Positions 42,107 to 51,065 are shown, numbered from the stretch's first letter. The stretch is DNA of 64,000 bases from Variovorax sp. Sphag1AA (GCF_014192575.1 NZ_JACHYC010000008.1:62001-126000); one strand, 5' to 3'. Translations and numbers: made by a program. Notes: generated by a model not told the origin, from the letters alone.

Positions 42107-43141
42107 TCAAAGCCGCGTCACGTCGAGCACCGCACGTGCGAAATCGGCCGGCGCTTCCTGCGGCAGGTTGTGGCCGATGCCGCCACTCAGTTGCCGATGC
42201 TGGTAGGGCCCCGAGAACTTCGACGCGTAGGCGGCCGGATCAGGGTGCGGTGCACCGTTGGCATCGCCTTCGAGCGTGATCGTCGGCAGTACGATCTTGG
42301 GCGCTTCGGCCAGCCGGGCTTCGAGCGCATCGAAGCGCGACTCGCCCTGCACCAGCCCGATGCGCCAGCGATAGTTGTGGATGACGACCGCGACATGGTC
42401 AGGGTTGTCGAACGCCACTGCCGACCGCGCGAAGGTCGCATCGTCGAACTGCCATTGCGGCGAAGCCTGCCGCCAGATGAAGCGCGCGAAGGCGGCGCGG
42501 TCCTTTTCGTAGCCTTCGCGGCCGCGATCGGTCGCGAAGTACGACTGATACCACCACGCGAACTCGGCCGCCGGTGACTGCGGCATCGCATTGACCTTGG
42601 GGTTGCCGATCAGGTAGCCGCTGACCGACACCAGCGCATTGAAGCGCTCGGGCCACAGCGCGGCGAGGATGCAGGCGGTGCGTGCGCCCCAGTCGCAGCC
42701 GGCAATGGTCGCGCGCTGGATCTTCAGCGCGTCCATCAGCGCGATGATGTCTTGCGCCACCGCAGCCTGCTGCCCGTTGCGCGGCGTGCTCGCGGCGAGG
42801 AAGCGGGTCGAGCCATAGCCGCGCAGATACGGAACGATGACGCGATGTCCGGCGGCCGCAAGGATCGGTGCGACGTCGACGTAGGTGTGGATGTCGTACG
42901 GCCAGCCGTGGAGCAGGATCACCGGCGCGCCATTGGCCGGGCCGACTTCGGCGTAGCCGACGTTCAGGTCGCCGGCATCGATCTGGCGAAGCGTCTGGAA
43001 GCGCGACAGGCCGCTGGTGCGCGGCGGCTCCGCGGCCCGGGCGGCGGATGCGAGCAGTCCGCTGAATGGCACGGCAGCCAGCGTGGCAGCGGCACCGGCG
43101 AGAAAGCTGCGACGGGCGGTAGGAGCGTTGGTTGTGTTCAT
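42107..43141 (-). CDS. Tat-exported alpha/beta hydrolase (epoxide hydrolase/dehalogenase-like)
   Basis: 344 aa. Twin-arginine signal 'ARRSFLAGAAATLAAVPFSG'. Core alpha/beta hydrolase with HGWP oxyanion region and an Asp nucleophile in GCDWGA, the hallmark of epoxide hydrolases and haloalkane/fluoroacetate dehalogenases instead of Ser esterases; His in 'SGGIGHNLPQE'. Substrate unknown. Co-transcribed with dipZ, which suggests a periplasmic detoxification pair (inference). Confidence 0.88.
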   Translation of the reverse strand: MNTTNAPTARRSFLAGAAATLAAVPFSGLLASAARAAEPPRTSGLSRFQTLRQIDAGDLNVGYAEVGPANGAPVILLHGWPYDIHTYVDVAPILAAAGHRVIVPYLRGYGSTRFLAASTPRNGQQAAVAQDIIALMDALKIQRATIAGCDWGARTACILAALWPERFNALVSVSGYLIGNPKVNAMPQSPAAEFAWWYQSYFATDRGREGYEKDRAAFARFIWRQASPQWQFDDATFARSAVAFDNPDHVAVVIHNYRWRIGLVQGESRFDALEARLAEAPKIVLPTITLEGDANGAPHPDPAAYASKFSGPYQHRQLSGGIGHNLPQEAPADFARAVLDVTRL

Positions 43142-43226
43142 GGCGTCTTTCCTCGTTGATTGGGGTGACGCCAGTAGACCGCCCGCATGTACGCGGCATG
43201 TGTCGAATGGGGGCCGGAGTGAATGA

Positions 43227-43257
43227 CTGTGTACAGGGCGGGCAGCCAGATACACAG
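43227..43257. promoter_or_regulatory. Inverted repeat between the hydrolase and nhaP genes
   Basis: CTGTGTA (43227-43233) and TACACAG (43251-43257), perfect 7-bp arms 17 bp apart, in the 217-bp divergent region, the longest gene-free stretch here. Candidate operator for the hydrolase-dipZ operon. Nothing else in this spacer could be assigned. Confidence 0.35.
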
Positions 43258-43358
43258 CGGTACAAAACTCAAGGCGGGGTTTGAGACCAGTCCCATCGAC
43301 TCAGCGAGGGCTCATTCCTAGAGTCCGCCCTTCCGTCTCCAACCCACCCAGGAAAAAC

Positions 43359-44591
43359 ATGCAAGTCTTCGAAGGCGCGGGAATTCTTTTCTCCGTCGTC
43401 GCCGTATTCGGCTACATCAACTATCGCTTCATCAAACTGCCAGACACACTGGGAATCACGCTCGTGGGTCTGGTGGCCTGTCTTGGCGTGTCGCTCATGG
43501 GGCCGTCTCACCCCGAGATGGTCATCTACGCGCAGGAACTCGTGAAGCAGATCAACTTTCCGGAAGTTGTCTTTCACGGCCTGCTGAGCCTTCTGTTGTT
43601 TGCAGGCGCCCTGCACGTGGACTTCTCTCGCCTGCGCGAACTCAAGGTGGAAGTTCTGCTCCTGGCGACGGTCGGCGTGCTGATCTCGACGACGGCCGTC
43701 GGCGCGGGGTTCTGGATGATCGCCCAGGCGTTCGGGCATCCGATTTCCTTCTTGTGGTGCCTTGTCTTTGGCGCGCTCATTTCCCCCACGGACCCGATTG
43801 CGGTTCTCAGCGTGCTCAAGAAAGCCGGAGCGTCCGCCACCCTCGAAAGCAAGATCTCCGGGGAAGCGCTTTTCAACGACGGGACGGCGGTGGTGGCATT
43901 CGTGACGCTGGTCGGCCTGGCCAGCGGCACCGCCGAGTTCTCGGCATCGCAGGTGTCGACGACGTTGCTGCGCGAGGTGCTCGGCGCACTGGTGGTCGGC
44001 GGAATCGTTGGATGCCTCGTTTGCCTGATGTTGCGCGGCATGGATAGCTATCCCGTGGAAATCCTGACCACCCTGGCAGTCGCGACGGCGGGCTACAGCC
44101 TTGCCGAGACCCTGCATGTGTCTGCACCTCTGGCCGTCGTGATCATGGGCCTGGTCATTGGCAATCACGGCGTATCGACGAGCCTGACCGAAAAGACACG
44201 CGAGCACCTGTTCGGCTTCTGGGGCTTGCTCGACGAATTGATGAACCTGGTCCTGTTCGGTCTCATCGGCCTGGAAGTGATCGCGTTGTCCTTCAAGCTG
44301 CAAGACATCTGGATCGGATTGGCAGCCATCCCCGTGGTGCTGATCGCGCGTGCGGTGAGCGTGGCCGCCCCTTTGACGATGTTGCGTCGCTACCGCGCGG
44401 CCAGCCCGCACGCCGTCAAGATCATGACCTGGGGTGGCTTGCGAGGGGCCATCTCGATCGCCCTGGCTCTGTCGCTGCCGGACTTCCAGGGACGCGAGAT
44501 GGTCATCGGAGTGGCCTATGTGGTGGTTGTTTTCAGTCTGCTGATCCAGGCGACGACTCTCAGCAAGCTGGTCCGGCGCTACAGCAGGTAG
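43359..44591 (+). CDS. CPA1-family (NhaP-type) Na+/H+ antiporter
   Basis: 410 aa with about twelve membrane segments. CPA1 ion-site motifs: 'SPTDPIAVLSVLKKAG' and 'GEALFNDGTAVVAF' (the N-D pair of electroneutral antiporters). Later 'TWGGLRGAISIALALSLP' is the conserved arginine-containing helix. ATG 43359 has AGGA upstream; the 26 in-frame codons before it do not fit the family. Exchanges Na+ or K+ for protons. Convergent to the response regulator with a 16-bp gap. Confidence 0.93.
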   Translation: MQVFEGAGILFSVVAVFGYINYRFIKLPDTLGITLVGLVACLGVSLMGPSHPEMVIYAQELVKQINFPEVVFHGLLSLLLFAGALHVDFSRLRELKVEVLLLATVGVLISTTAVGAGFWMIAQAFGHPISFLWCLVFGALISPTDPIAVLSVLKKAGASATLESKISGEALFNDGTAVVAFVTLVGLASGTAEFSASQVSTTLLREVLGALVVGGIVGCLVCLMLRGMDSYPVEILTTLAVATAGYSLAETLHVSAPLAVVIMGLVIGNHGVSTSLTEKTREHLFGFWGLLDELMNLVLFGLIGLEVIALSFKLQDIWIGLAAIPVVLIARAVSVAAPLTMLRRYRAASPHAVKIMTWGGLRGAISIALALSLPDFQGREMVIGVAYVVVVFSLLIQATTLSKLVRRYSR

Positions 44592-44607
44592 CGGACCTCA
44601 AACCGGG

Positions 44608-45363
44608 CTAAGCCCCCTCGTCCGTTGCCTGCACTTCGGCCGAGAACACATACCCCTCGCTGCGCACCGTCTTGATGTACCGCGGCTCCCGTGCATCCTC
44701 GCGCAGCGCCTTGCGCAGGCGGCTCACCATCAGGTCGATGGAGCGCTCGAACAGTTCGGCGTCGCGCCCCTGCGTGATGTTGAGGATCTGGTCGCGGTTG
44801 AGCACCTTCTGCGGATGGTCGAGGAACATGCGCAGCAGCCGGTATTCCGCACCGCTCAGCGACACCACGACACCGTCGGCGTCGACCAGATGACGATCGA
44901 CCGTGTCGAGCCGCCAGTCGCCGAAGACCAGCCAGCGAGCCTCGGCGCTGCTGCGCATGTTGGGCGGCAGCATGCGCGTGCGGCGCAGCACCGATCGGAT
45001 GCGAGCCAGCAACTCACGCGCGGCGAAGGGCTTGGCAAGGTAATCGTCCGCGCCCATTTCCAGCCCCAGGATGCGATCCGCCTCGTCGCCGCGCGCGGTC
45101 AGCATCAGGATCGGGATCGTCTTGTACTTGCCGGCGCGCAGGTCGCGGCACAACGCGAGGCCGTCCTCGCCCGGCAGCATCAGGTCGAGGATGATGAGAT
45201 CGAACGGGCCGGATTGCTCAAGGGATTGCCGCATATGGCGGCCGGTGGGCACGGCGTCCACGCGCATACCGTTCTTGACGAGGTAGGCAGTGATCAGCTC
45301 GCGGATCTCGCGGTCGTCGTCCACCACCAGGATGTGGTCGGCGACGGGAGCGGTGACGGACAT
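44608..45363 (-). CDS. OmpR-family response regulator
   Basis: 251 aa. Receiver domain with acidic pocket DDD (15-17), phosphoacceptor Asp in 'LIILDLMLPGEDG', Thr in 'LMLTARG' and Lys in 'YLAKPF'; then an OmpR winged helix ('LSGAEYRLLRMFLDHPQKVLNRDQIL', 'FERSIDLMVSRLRKAL', 'IKTVRSEGYVF' in segments). Partner histidine kinase lies 23 bp upstream. The regulon is not apparent here. Confidence 0.95.
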   Translation of the reverse strand: MSVTAPVADHILVVDDDREIRELITAYLVKNGMRVDAVPTGRHMRQSLEQSGPFDLIILDLMLPGEDGLALCRDLRAGKYKTIPILMLTARGDEADRILGLEMGADDYLAKPFAARELLARIRSVLRRTRMLPPNMRSSAEARWLVFGDWRLDTVDRHLVDADGVVVSLSGAEYRLLRMFLDHPQKVLNRDQILNITQGRDAELFERSIDLMVSRLRKALREDAREPRYIKTVRSEGYVFSAEVQATDEGA

Positions 45364-45386
45364 CGGGAATCTCCAGAATTCAGGTT

Positions 45387-46691
45387 TCAGACGGGCAGGC
45401 GCAGCAGCGCTTCCAGCCCGCCTTCGGCGCGGTTGCTCAACACGAGCTGGCCACCCATGGACAGCGTGAGCTGGTGCGCGATGGCAAGGCCCAGGCCGGT
45501 GCCACCGGTTTCGCGGCTGCGCGAGCCTTCGACACGATAGAACGGTTGCAGCACGGCTTCGAGCTGGTCGGGCGGGATGCCCGGGCCGTCGTCCAGCACC
45601 GCGATATGCAGCTGCGTGCCGCCGACCGTTTCGATTCTCGCGAGGCGCACCTCCACCTTCGTGCCGAACTTGAGCGCGTTGTCCACGAGGTTGCCGACGA
45701 CGCGCCGCAAGGCATTGGGGCGCGACGAGATCGGCTCGCCGGCATCGCCCGTCAATGTCACCGGCTGGCCGGTGTCGGTGTAGTCGTTGACGATGCTTTC
45801 GATCAGCGCGCCGACATCGACGCGACGCTCGGCCTCGGTGCTGCCCTGCAGCGTCCGCGCGTAGCTCACGCCTTCCTGCACGAGGCTGCGCATGGAGTCC
45901 AGGTCCTGCCGGAACTTGTCGCGCTCGGGCAGCTCGTCGTCCATCAGGTCGACGCGAAGCCGCATGCGCGTGATCGGCGTTTGCAGATCGTGCGATACGG
46001 CCGCGAGGATCTGGATCCGCTCCTGCACGTAGCCAGCGATGCGCCGCTGCATGGCGTTGAAGGCACGCGCGGTGTGCGCCACTTCGACCGGTCCGTTCTC
46101 ATCGACCACCGTCGGGCGCAGGTCAGGGCCCAACGCATCGGCAGCGTCGCCCAGCCGCTTCAAGGGCCGCGTCACCAGTCGCGATGCCTGCCATGCGCAA
46201 ATCCCCAGCACCACCAATTGCGCCAGGAGCAGCCAGATCACCCACTCCGACACCGGCATCGGAACACGTCGTGCGAGGAGATAGACGCTGCTGCCATCGT
46301 TCAGCCGGACCTGCATCCACACGGCTTCGCGCATCGACGGCACCTGCCCCACTGCGAGCACAGGGAATGGCTTGAGCGCGGCCGTGATCACGTCGACAAA
46401 CTGCTGCAGCGGCCCGGAAGCCGGCGGAGGCGTGTCGACATCGCCGGTCAATGCGAAGCGAAAGTTGGGGCGCTCGAGCCGGTCCAGCCATTCCGCCCGC
46501 TCGGAGGCAGGCACCCGGTCCAGCACGGCGATCGAGCTGGCGATGTCACGCTCGACGCCGCTGATCATCAGCGTCTGCATCGCCTGTCCGCGCTCGTAGC
46601 GGATCGCCATGAAGGTCAGCGCCTGCGCGATGACCATGCCCACGACCACCATCAGCGTGATTCGCGCGAGAAGCGTACGGGGAAGCGGCAT
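45387..46691 (-). CDS. Sensor histidine kinase
   Basis: 434 aa, EnvZ-like layout: TM1 (about 8-30), periplasmic domain (about 30-150), TM2 (about 155-175), HAMP, H-box 'AAVSHDLQTPITRMRL' and an HATPase with N box 'RRVVGNLVDNALKFG', 'DDGPGIP' and 'GGTGLGLAIA'. ATG 46691 is chosen because TM1 begins soon after. Kinase comes before regulator in the operon. Confidence 0.94.
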   Translation of the reverse strand: MPLPRTLLARITLMVVVGMVIAQALTFMAIRYERGQAMQTLMISGVERDIASSIAVLDRVPASERAEWLDRLERPNFRFALTGDVDTPPPASGPLQQFVDVITAALKPFPVLAVGQVPSMREAVWMQVRLNDGSSVYLLARRVPMPVSEWVIWLLLAQLVVLGICAWQASRLVTRPLKRLGDAADALGPDLRPTVVDENGPVEVAHTARAFNAMQRRIAGYVQERIQILAAVSHDLQTPITRMRLRVDLMDDELPERDKFRQDLDSMRSLVQEGVSYARTLQGSTEAERRVDVGALIESIVNDYTDTGQPVTLTGDAGEPISSRPNALRRVVGNLVDNALKFGTKVEVRLARIETVGGTQLHIAVLDDGPGIPPDQLEAVLQPFYRVEGSRSRETGGTGLGLAIAHQLTLSMGGQLVLSNRAEGGLEALLRLPV

Positions 46692-46773
46692 CGAGGGTTC
46701 TCTCCAGGGGTGCGATGGTCCGGGCAAAGCACCGCACGATTGTGAGAGGTCGGCCGCCACGTGATCGGTCGAA

Positions 46774-46820
46774 ATAATAGCCGTGGCTGGGCATGCGCAA
46801 GATCGTCATCGAGCGCATGC
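46774..46820 (-). promoter_or_regulatory. Putative kinase/regulator promoter with overlapping inverted repeat
   Basis: Minus strand -35 TTGCGC (46795-46800), 15-bp spacer, -10 TATTAT (46774-46779). A perfect inverted repeat GCATGCGC (46791-46798) / GCGCATGC (46813-46820) overlaps the -35, a candidate control site for the two-component operon. Confidence 0.4.
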
Positions 46821-46831
46821 CTGTCGAAGAT

Positions 46832-48169
46832 TCAGGACGCCGCGGCAGAGGCCACCGGGGGCGCATCGGAAGCAAGCTCGTCCGTTTTCGGCTTTGCATC
46901 CGGCCCCGGGCCCTCACCCATGTAGGGCCGATCAGGACGGATGAGGCATGCAGCGATCGGACCCAGAACAAGGACTGACATCGACATCGCGAATACGAGG
47001 TGCCAGGACCCCGTGTGGTCGATCACCCAACCCACGATGGGCGCGGATACCGTCGCGGCGATGGCAAGCCCGGTGTTCATGATGCCGCTGGAGGTCGCTG
47101 CATGTCGCGGGGCGAGATCCATGGCCACCGCCCACAGGGGTGCAGTCACCAGTTCCGACAGGAAGAAGGCGCACCCCAGACAGATCGCCGCCATGTTCAG
47201 CGTGGGGTTCGACAGCATCGGGACAAGAAACAGCACAGGGCTCAGGAAGCCGAACACGATGACCGACCGGCGCGCCCGACGGACATCCTTGGTGCGCCGG
47301 AGAACCATATCGCTCAGCACGCCGCCCAATGTGGTGCCGATCACTCCCCCCAGGAAGATCGCGGAGCTGAAGATCGCCGAGCGCTTGATGTCCAGGTGAT
47401 AGTTTTGCGCGAAGTAGGACGGCATCCAGTTGAGGAAGAACCAGAGTGCCCACCCATGGCAGAAGCTCACGAGGGTCGCGGGCCAGAGCGTGCGCAGAAG
47501 CGGCGCCCATCGCATGCGGGGTCGCGCGCCCTGTGCAGCCGTCGGCAGACGCGCGAGTTCATCCGAGGTGACTCTGGAGTGCTTTCGTGGGTCATCACGG
47601 TAGTACCAGACCCATAGAACCACCCAGGCCAGGCTCACCAGACCAAGGACGACGAACATCATCCGCCACGATGTCGCGACGACCAGGGCGGCCACCACCA
47701 TCGGCGCGGACGCGTTGCCGAGTCGCGCGAAGGAGTGGGTGATGCCTTGGGCAAAACCGCGTCGGTCCGGCGGCATCCACACGGCGAGTGCCTTCGCGGA
47801 CGTCGGGACGATCGCGCTCTCGCCGAGACCCACGATGAAGCGGGCCATGATCAGGCCGAACAGTCCGCCGGCGATGCCCGTCAGCAAGGTTCCGGTCGCC
47901 CACAGAACGCCGCAGATTGCCAGCATCCTGTGAGCGCCGATCCTGTCGCCAATCCAGCTGCCGGGGATCATCGCAACGGCGTAGACGACTGCGAAGGCGG
48001 AGAAGACAAGGCCCATCTGCGAGTTGCTCAAGCCCATCTCCGCTCGGATGGCCAGCGCGGCGGTAGCGATGTTCGTTCGGTCGATGTACATGACGAATGA
48101 CATCGCGCAAAGAATCGCCAGCACGACCGTGGACGCTGCAATCCGCTTGCGTGGCGCACATATCAGCAT
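46832..48169 (-). CDS. MFS transporter, ACS (anion:cation symporter) family
   Basis: 445 aa, about twelve membrane segments. 'YIDRTNIATAALAIRAEMGLSNSQMGLVFSAFAVVYA' (partly) and 'GESAIVPTSAKALAVWMPPDRRGFAQGI' are typical of ACS members carrying hexuronates, tartrate, phthalate or similar organic anions into the cell. AAGGAGATGAA precedes the ATG. Second gene after the VOC protein, in an operon facing a GntR/UTRA regulator. Confidence 0.92.
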   Translation of the reverse strand: MLICAPRKRIAASTVVLAILCAMSFVMYIDRTNIATAALAIRAEMGLSNSQMGLVFSAFAVVYAVAMIPGSWIGDRIGAHRMLAICGVLWATGTLLTGIAGGLFGLIMARFIVGLGESAIVPTSAKALAVWMPPDRRGFAQGITHSFARLGNASAPMVVAALVVATSWRMMFVVLGLVSLAWVVLWVWYYRDDPRKHSRVTSDELARLPTAAQGARPRMRWAPLLRTLWPATLVSFCHGWALWFFLNWMPSYFAQNYHLDIKRSAIFSSAIFLGGVIGTTLGGVLSDMVLRRTKDVRRARRSVIVFGFLSPVLFLVPMLSNPTLNMAAICLGCAFFLSELVTAPLWAVAMDLAPRHAATSSGIMNTGLAIAATVSAPIVGWVIDHTGSWHLVFAMSMSVLVLGPIAACLIRPDRPYMGEGPGPDAKPKTDELASDAPPVASAAAS

Positions 48170-48226
48170 TTCATCTCCTTTTTTTGGCGTGGGGAAGTGA
48201 GATCGCTCGATCCGGGCCTGGCTCCC

Positions 48227-48658
48227 TCAGGCAAGCACCTCGCCGTGCACGCCTGCGGACAGCGTCTTCTTCTCCCAGCGCTCCATGGGGACGACTTCGC
48301 CGACAGGGCCGTTCGGCGAGCGGAACTTGACGGGCAGGTGACCGGGCGCCGTGAGGATCTCACCGCCATTGGCCTTGATCGAGGCGATGAATTCGTCGAG
48401 GTTCTCGACCTCCATGCCGATGTGGTGGATGCAAGGGGCCGGACCCGCGAAGTCGGCTTCATCCGAATCCGGGCTCTCGTAGTGGATGAGCGTCAGATCC
48501 ATGTAGCCATCCGTGAGGTGATGCGAGATGTGGTCGCCGTTCTTGCCTTTGCGGCGCACCGTGTTCACGTGCTTGTAGCCAAAGACAGTCTCGTAGAAGA
48601 CGCGCGTCTTCTCGACGTCGTCGACCTTGAGGGCGATGTGCTTGATGAAGTTGGGCAT
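48227..48658 (-). CDS. VOC-family (glyoxalase/dioxygenase fold) protein
   Basis: 143 aa: paired beta-alpha-beta-beta-beta modules. 'FIKHIALKVDDVEKTRVFYETVFGYK' at the start and 'CIHHIGMEVENLDEFIASIKANGGEI' mid-way give His residues at the usual metal positions (His8, His79 area) with Glu127-region 'GEVVPME'. Could be a lyase, isomerase or dioxygenase acting on the anion imported by the MFS protein. Promoter and operator lie 40-100 bp upstream. Confidence 0.88.
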   Translation of the reverse strand: MPNFIKHIALKVDDVEKTRVFYETVFGYKHVNTVRRKGKNGDHISHHLTDGYMDLTLIHYESPDSDEADFAGPAPCIHHIGMEVENLDEFIASIKANGGEILTAPGHLPVKFRSPNGPVGEVVPMERWEKKTLSAGVHGEVLA

Positions 48659-48703
48659 GAGGTTCTCCTGAAAGTACGCGCCACCGCGGCGCGATTGCAG
48701 GGA

Positions 48704-48732
48704 AGTCTAGGAGCGGCAACTTCCTCCGTCAA
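48704..48732 (-). promoter_or_regulatory. Promoter of the VOC-MFS operon
   Basis: Minus strand -35 TTGACG (48727-48732), 17-bp spacer, -10 TAGACT (48704-48709), 46 bp before the VOC ATG. The -35 overlaps the edge of the 26-bp palindrome by 2 bp. Confidence 0.65.
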
Positions 48733-48756
48733 TCGAATCATTCGAATGATTCGATT
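48731..48756. promoter_or_regulatory. Perfect 26-bp palindrome, likely GntR operator
   Basis: Left half AATCGAATCATTC, right half its exact reverse complement GAATGATTCGATT, with no spacer. It overlaps the -35 of the VOC-MFS operon and lies 89 bp before the divergent GntR/UTRA gene, so that regulator is the obvious candidate. Confidence 0.75.
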
Positions 48757-48844
48757 TATTTCAACTTTGAGGGTTTACGCTATGCTCCGGTCGCCGCGGG
48801 CTCTGTAAAAGCCCCTCGCCCGCCTCATCGACAAACCGAGAAGA

Positions 48845-49585
48845 ATGCAAACGGAATCCGCCAAGCCCAACCAACGTCTGTTCGAATCGGTACGCGCACG
48901 CGTGCTCGATCGCCTGCGCTCGGGTGAGTGGTCGCCCGGGGACCGCATCCCGACGGAAGCGCAACTGGCGTCGGAGTTCGACGTTGGCATCGGCACCATC
49001 CGGCGCGCCGTCGAGGACCTGGTGGCACAGGGCGTTCTGATCCGGCGCGCCAGGCGCGGCACCACCGTCGCGAAGCACACGGACGACCACAGCTTCGACC
49101 TGTACTTCAGCTTCGTCGATGAGGCCGGCGAGCCGCTCAAGCTGTCCGCCCAGATGCTCGGCTTCAAGAAGGAGCGGGCAAGCCCGGATGTGAGCCGTGC
49201 GTTGCGGCTCCCGCAAGGCGCGCGCGTTGCACGCATCGACAATCTCCGTCTTCTCGACCAGACGCCCCTGATGGTGGACCGGATCTGGATACCGCTCGAC
49301 CGATTCGCCGACCTGAGCGCCAGCACGTTCGCAGCGCGCCGCAGCTCGATCTATCGCTTCTACCAGGAGCACTACGGAATTTCTGTCGTACGTGTCGTCG
49401 AGAACCTCGGTGCGTGCGTGGCAGACGAAGCCCTCGCCGAGCCTCTCGGGATTGCGGTCGGCGATCCGCTTCTTCACATCCAGCGCACGGCGTTCACCTA
49501 CAACGACACGCCAATAGAGTTTCGGGACCGCTACGTCAACTCGGTTGGCTGCAAGTATCAGAACGTCCGCGGCCTGCAAGATTAG
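48845..49585 (+). CDS. GntR-family regulator with UTRA domain
   Basis: 246 aa HutC-subfamily regulator. N-terminal winged helix 'IPTEAQLASEFDVGIGTIRRAVEDLVAQGVL' (in segments, residues 36-67) and C-terminal UTRA ligand domain (about 90-240, 'RIDNLRLLDQTPLMVDRIWIP', 'LLHIQRTAFTYNDTPIEFRDRYV' in segments). Divergent from the VOC-MFS operon with the 26-bp palindrome between, so it is the likely repressor, induced by the transported acid or sugar (inference). Confidence 0.93.
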   Translation: MQTESAKPNQRLFESVRARVLDRLRSGEWSPGDRIPTEAQLASEFDVGIGTIRRAVEDLVAQGVLIRRARRGTTVAKHTDDHSFDLYFSFVDEAGEPLKLSAQMLGFKKERASPDVSRALRLPQGARVARIDNLRLLDQTPLMVDRIWIPLDRFADLSASTFAARRSSIYRFYQEHYGISVVRVVENLGACVADEALAEPLGIAVGDPLLHIQRTAFTYNDTPIEFRDRYVNSVGCKYQNVRGLQD

Positions 49586-49653
49586 AGGGCGTCGGCCTGC
49601 GATCCGAAGGGACGGGGCTATGCTGGCGCGCCACCTTACGGTACCTTCCGACC

Positions 49654-50130
49654 ATGCTGCGACGAATCCTGGCATCGAGCCGCTACATCATGATCATCCC
49701 CATCGTGGGGACCTTCCTTGGATCGATGGCGCTGATCGTGTACGAGTCGCTCGTGCTGGTAGCGACCTTTGTCGAGACCATTCAAAGTGGCGCCGTTTCG
49801 GCCAAGGCGGTCAAGATCTTTGCCGTCGGCATTGTGGAAGCCGTCGATGTTTTCCTGATCGCGATCGCCGTCTACATCATCAGCACAGGGCTGTATTCGC
49901 TGTTCATCGACGACGACCTGCCCGTCCCGAAATGGATGGCGGTCCGAAGTCTCGAAGACCTCAAAGGCAACCTCGTCAGCGTCGTGATCGCAGTCTTGTC
50001 GGTTCTGTTTCTGCGCGAAGTTGTCGCGTGGGACGGCTCACCCAACATCGCATGGTTCGGCACAGCCTTGGCCCTGGTGATAGCGGCGCTGACGTACTTC
50101 CTGATCAAAAATAATTCGCGGCGGGACTGA
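49654..50130 (+). CDS. YqhA/UPF0114 family membrane protein
   Basis: 158 aa, three or four membrane segments. 'LRRILASSRYIMIIPIVGTFLGSMALIVYE' (in part), 'VEAVDVFLIAIAVYIISTGLYSLFIDD' and 'LKGNLVSVVIAVLSVLFLREVV' match UPF0114 closely. Function unknown. ATG 49654 is the family start; a longer in-frame reading runs into the GntR gene. Ends 15 bp from the convergent cupin gene. Confidence 0.9.
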   Translation: MLRRILASSRYIMIIPIVGTFLGSMALIVYESLVLVATFVETIQSGAVSAKAVKIFAVGIVEAVDVFLIAIAVYIISTGLYSLFIDDDLPVPKWMAVRSLEDLKGNLVSVVIAVLSVLFLREVVAWDGSPNIAWFGTALALVIAALTYFLIKNNSRRD

Positions 50131-50145
50131 GGCGAGCTTCTCCGA

Positions 50146-50706
50146 TCAGCCCAGACCGGCTGATCGCCGCACCGGCGGTTCCTCGCTTTTCCAATGTTCG
50201 AGATTGGCGCTGCAGATGGCTGCCATGCGCTCCCACATCGGCAACGTGCCGCTGCGCATCACGAAGTCGAAGTCGTTGGTGTCGCGAAATTCCAGAATCT
50301 CCACGCCCTCGGGACCAGCCTGGTAGGCGTAGTTGGCGCAGGGCGGCACGAAGAACCCATCGCCCGGCCCGAGTGTCTGCTTGCCCATCTGCAGTTCACC
50401 CGAGATCACGTAGTACAGGCAGGGCGTGTTGTGCGAATGGGTCGGCAGCGGGTAGTGGCTCTTGAACCACGCATAGACCAGACTGAAGCCGGACGGCCCC
50501 GGCGCCTTGAAAAGTACGCGCGACGACGTACCGGCGCCAACAGCCTGCGCAAACACGGCGTTCAGCGGCGCGCGCTCTTCGGGCGGCGGCTCGGCGTGCA
50601 TCATGCCGGCCTCCTGGAGCGTTCGCGAGTCTGCCGCGCGAAAGATCTCGATGCGGCCCGTGCTCTTGCGGGATGCCTTCGTTTCGTGGTTTGAGTCGTC
50701 GCTCAT
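50146..50706 (-). CDS. Cupin-domain protein
   Basis: 186 aa. Single cupin barrel: motif 1 'PLPTHSHNTPCLYYVISGELQMG' with H-x-H, motif 2 'LGPGDGFFVPPCANYAYQAGPEGVEILEF'. AGGAG precedes ATG 50706. Metal binding is likely; enzymatic or sensory role unknown. Last gene of the Liv-SDR-ADH-ferredoxin operon (35 bp after the ferredoxin). Confidence 0.82.
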   Translation of the reverse strand: MSDDSNHETKASRKSTGRIEIFRAADSRTLQEAGMMHAEPPPEERAPLNAVFAQAVGAGTSSRVLFKAPGPSGFSLVYAWFKSHYPLPTHSHNTPCLYYVISGELQMGKQTLGPGDGFFVPPCANYAYQAGPEGVEILEFRDTNDFDFVMRSGTLPMWERMAAICSANLEHWKSEEPPVRRSAGLG

Positions 50707-50741
50707 GCTTACTCCTGTGGGGTTGAAATCGTGGCGCCCGG

Positions 50742-51065
50742 CTAGCGCTGGGTTGACGGCATGCGCACTTCGATGCCGTCCAGCGCTTCGCTCACGGCGA
50801 TCTGGCACGAGAGCCGCGACGTCCGAGGCTCGGCACCCACGGCGAACTCCAGCGTCGTCAGCTCCACTTCGTCCGGCGGTGCCAGGCGCTCGCTCCACGG
50901 CGTATCCACGTGGATGTGGCAGGTCGCGCACACGCAGGAGCCACCGCAGTCTGCATCGATGCCGGGCACGCCGTTCTCTACCGCAATCTGCATCAACGAC
51001 CTGCCCGCTTGCGCCGTGACGGTGTGGCGCGTTCCGCCATCCTCGACGTACGTGATCCTGATCAT
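50742..51065 (-). CDS. Adrenodoxin-type 2Fe-2S ferredoxin
   Basis: 107 aa. Cluster ligands C-x5-C-x2-C in 'DADCGGSCVCATCHIHV' and the fourth Cys in 'SRLSCQI', the pattern of vertebrate-type ferredoxins that feed cytochrome P450s or Rieske oxygenases. Neither a P450 nor a ferredoxin reductase is encoded nearby. The ATG overlaps the ADH stop (ATGA). Confidence 0.93.
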   Translation of the reverse strand: MIRITYVEDGGTRHTVTAQAGRSLMQIAVENGVPGIDADCGGSCVCATCHIHVDTPWSERLAPPDEVELTTLEFAVGAEPRTSRLSCQIAVSEALDGIEVRMPSTQR

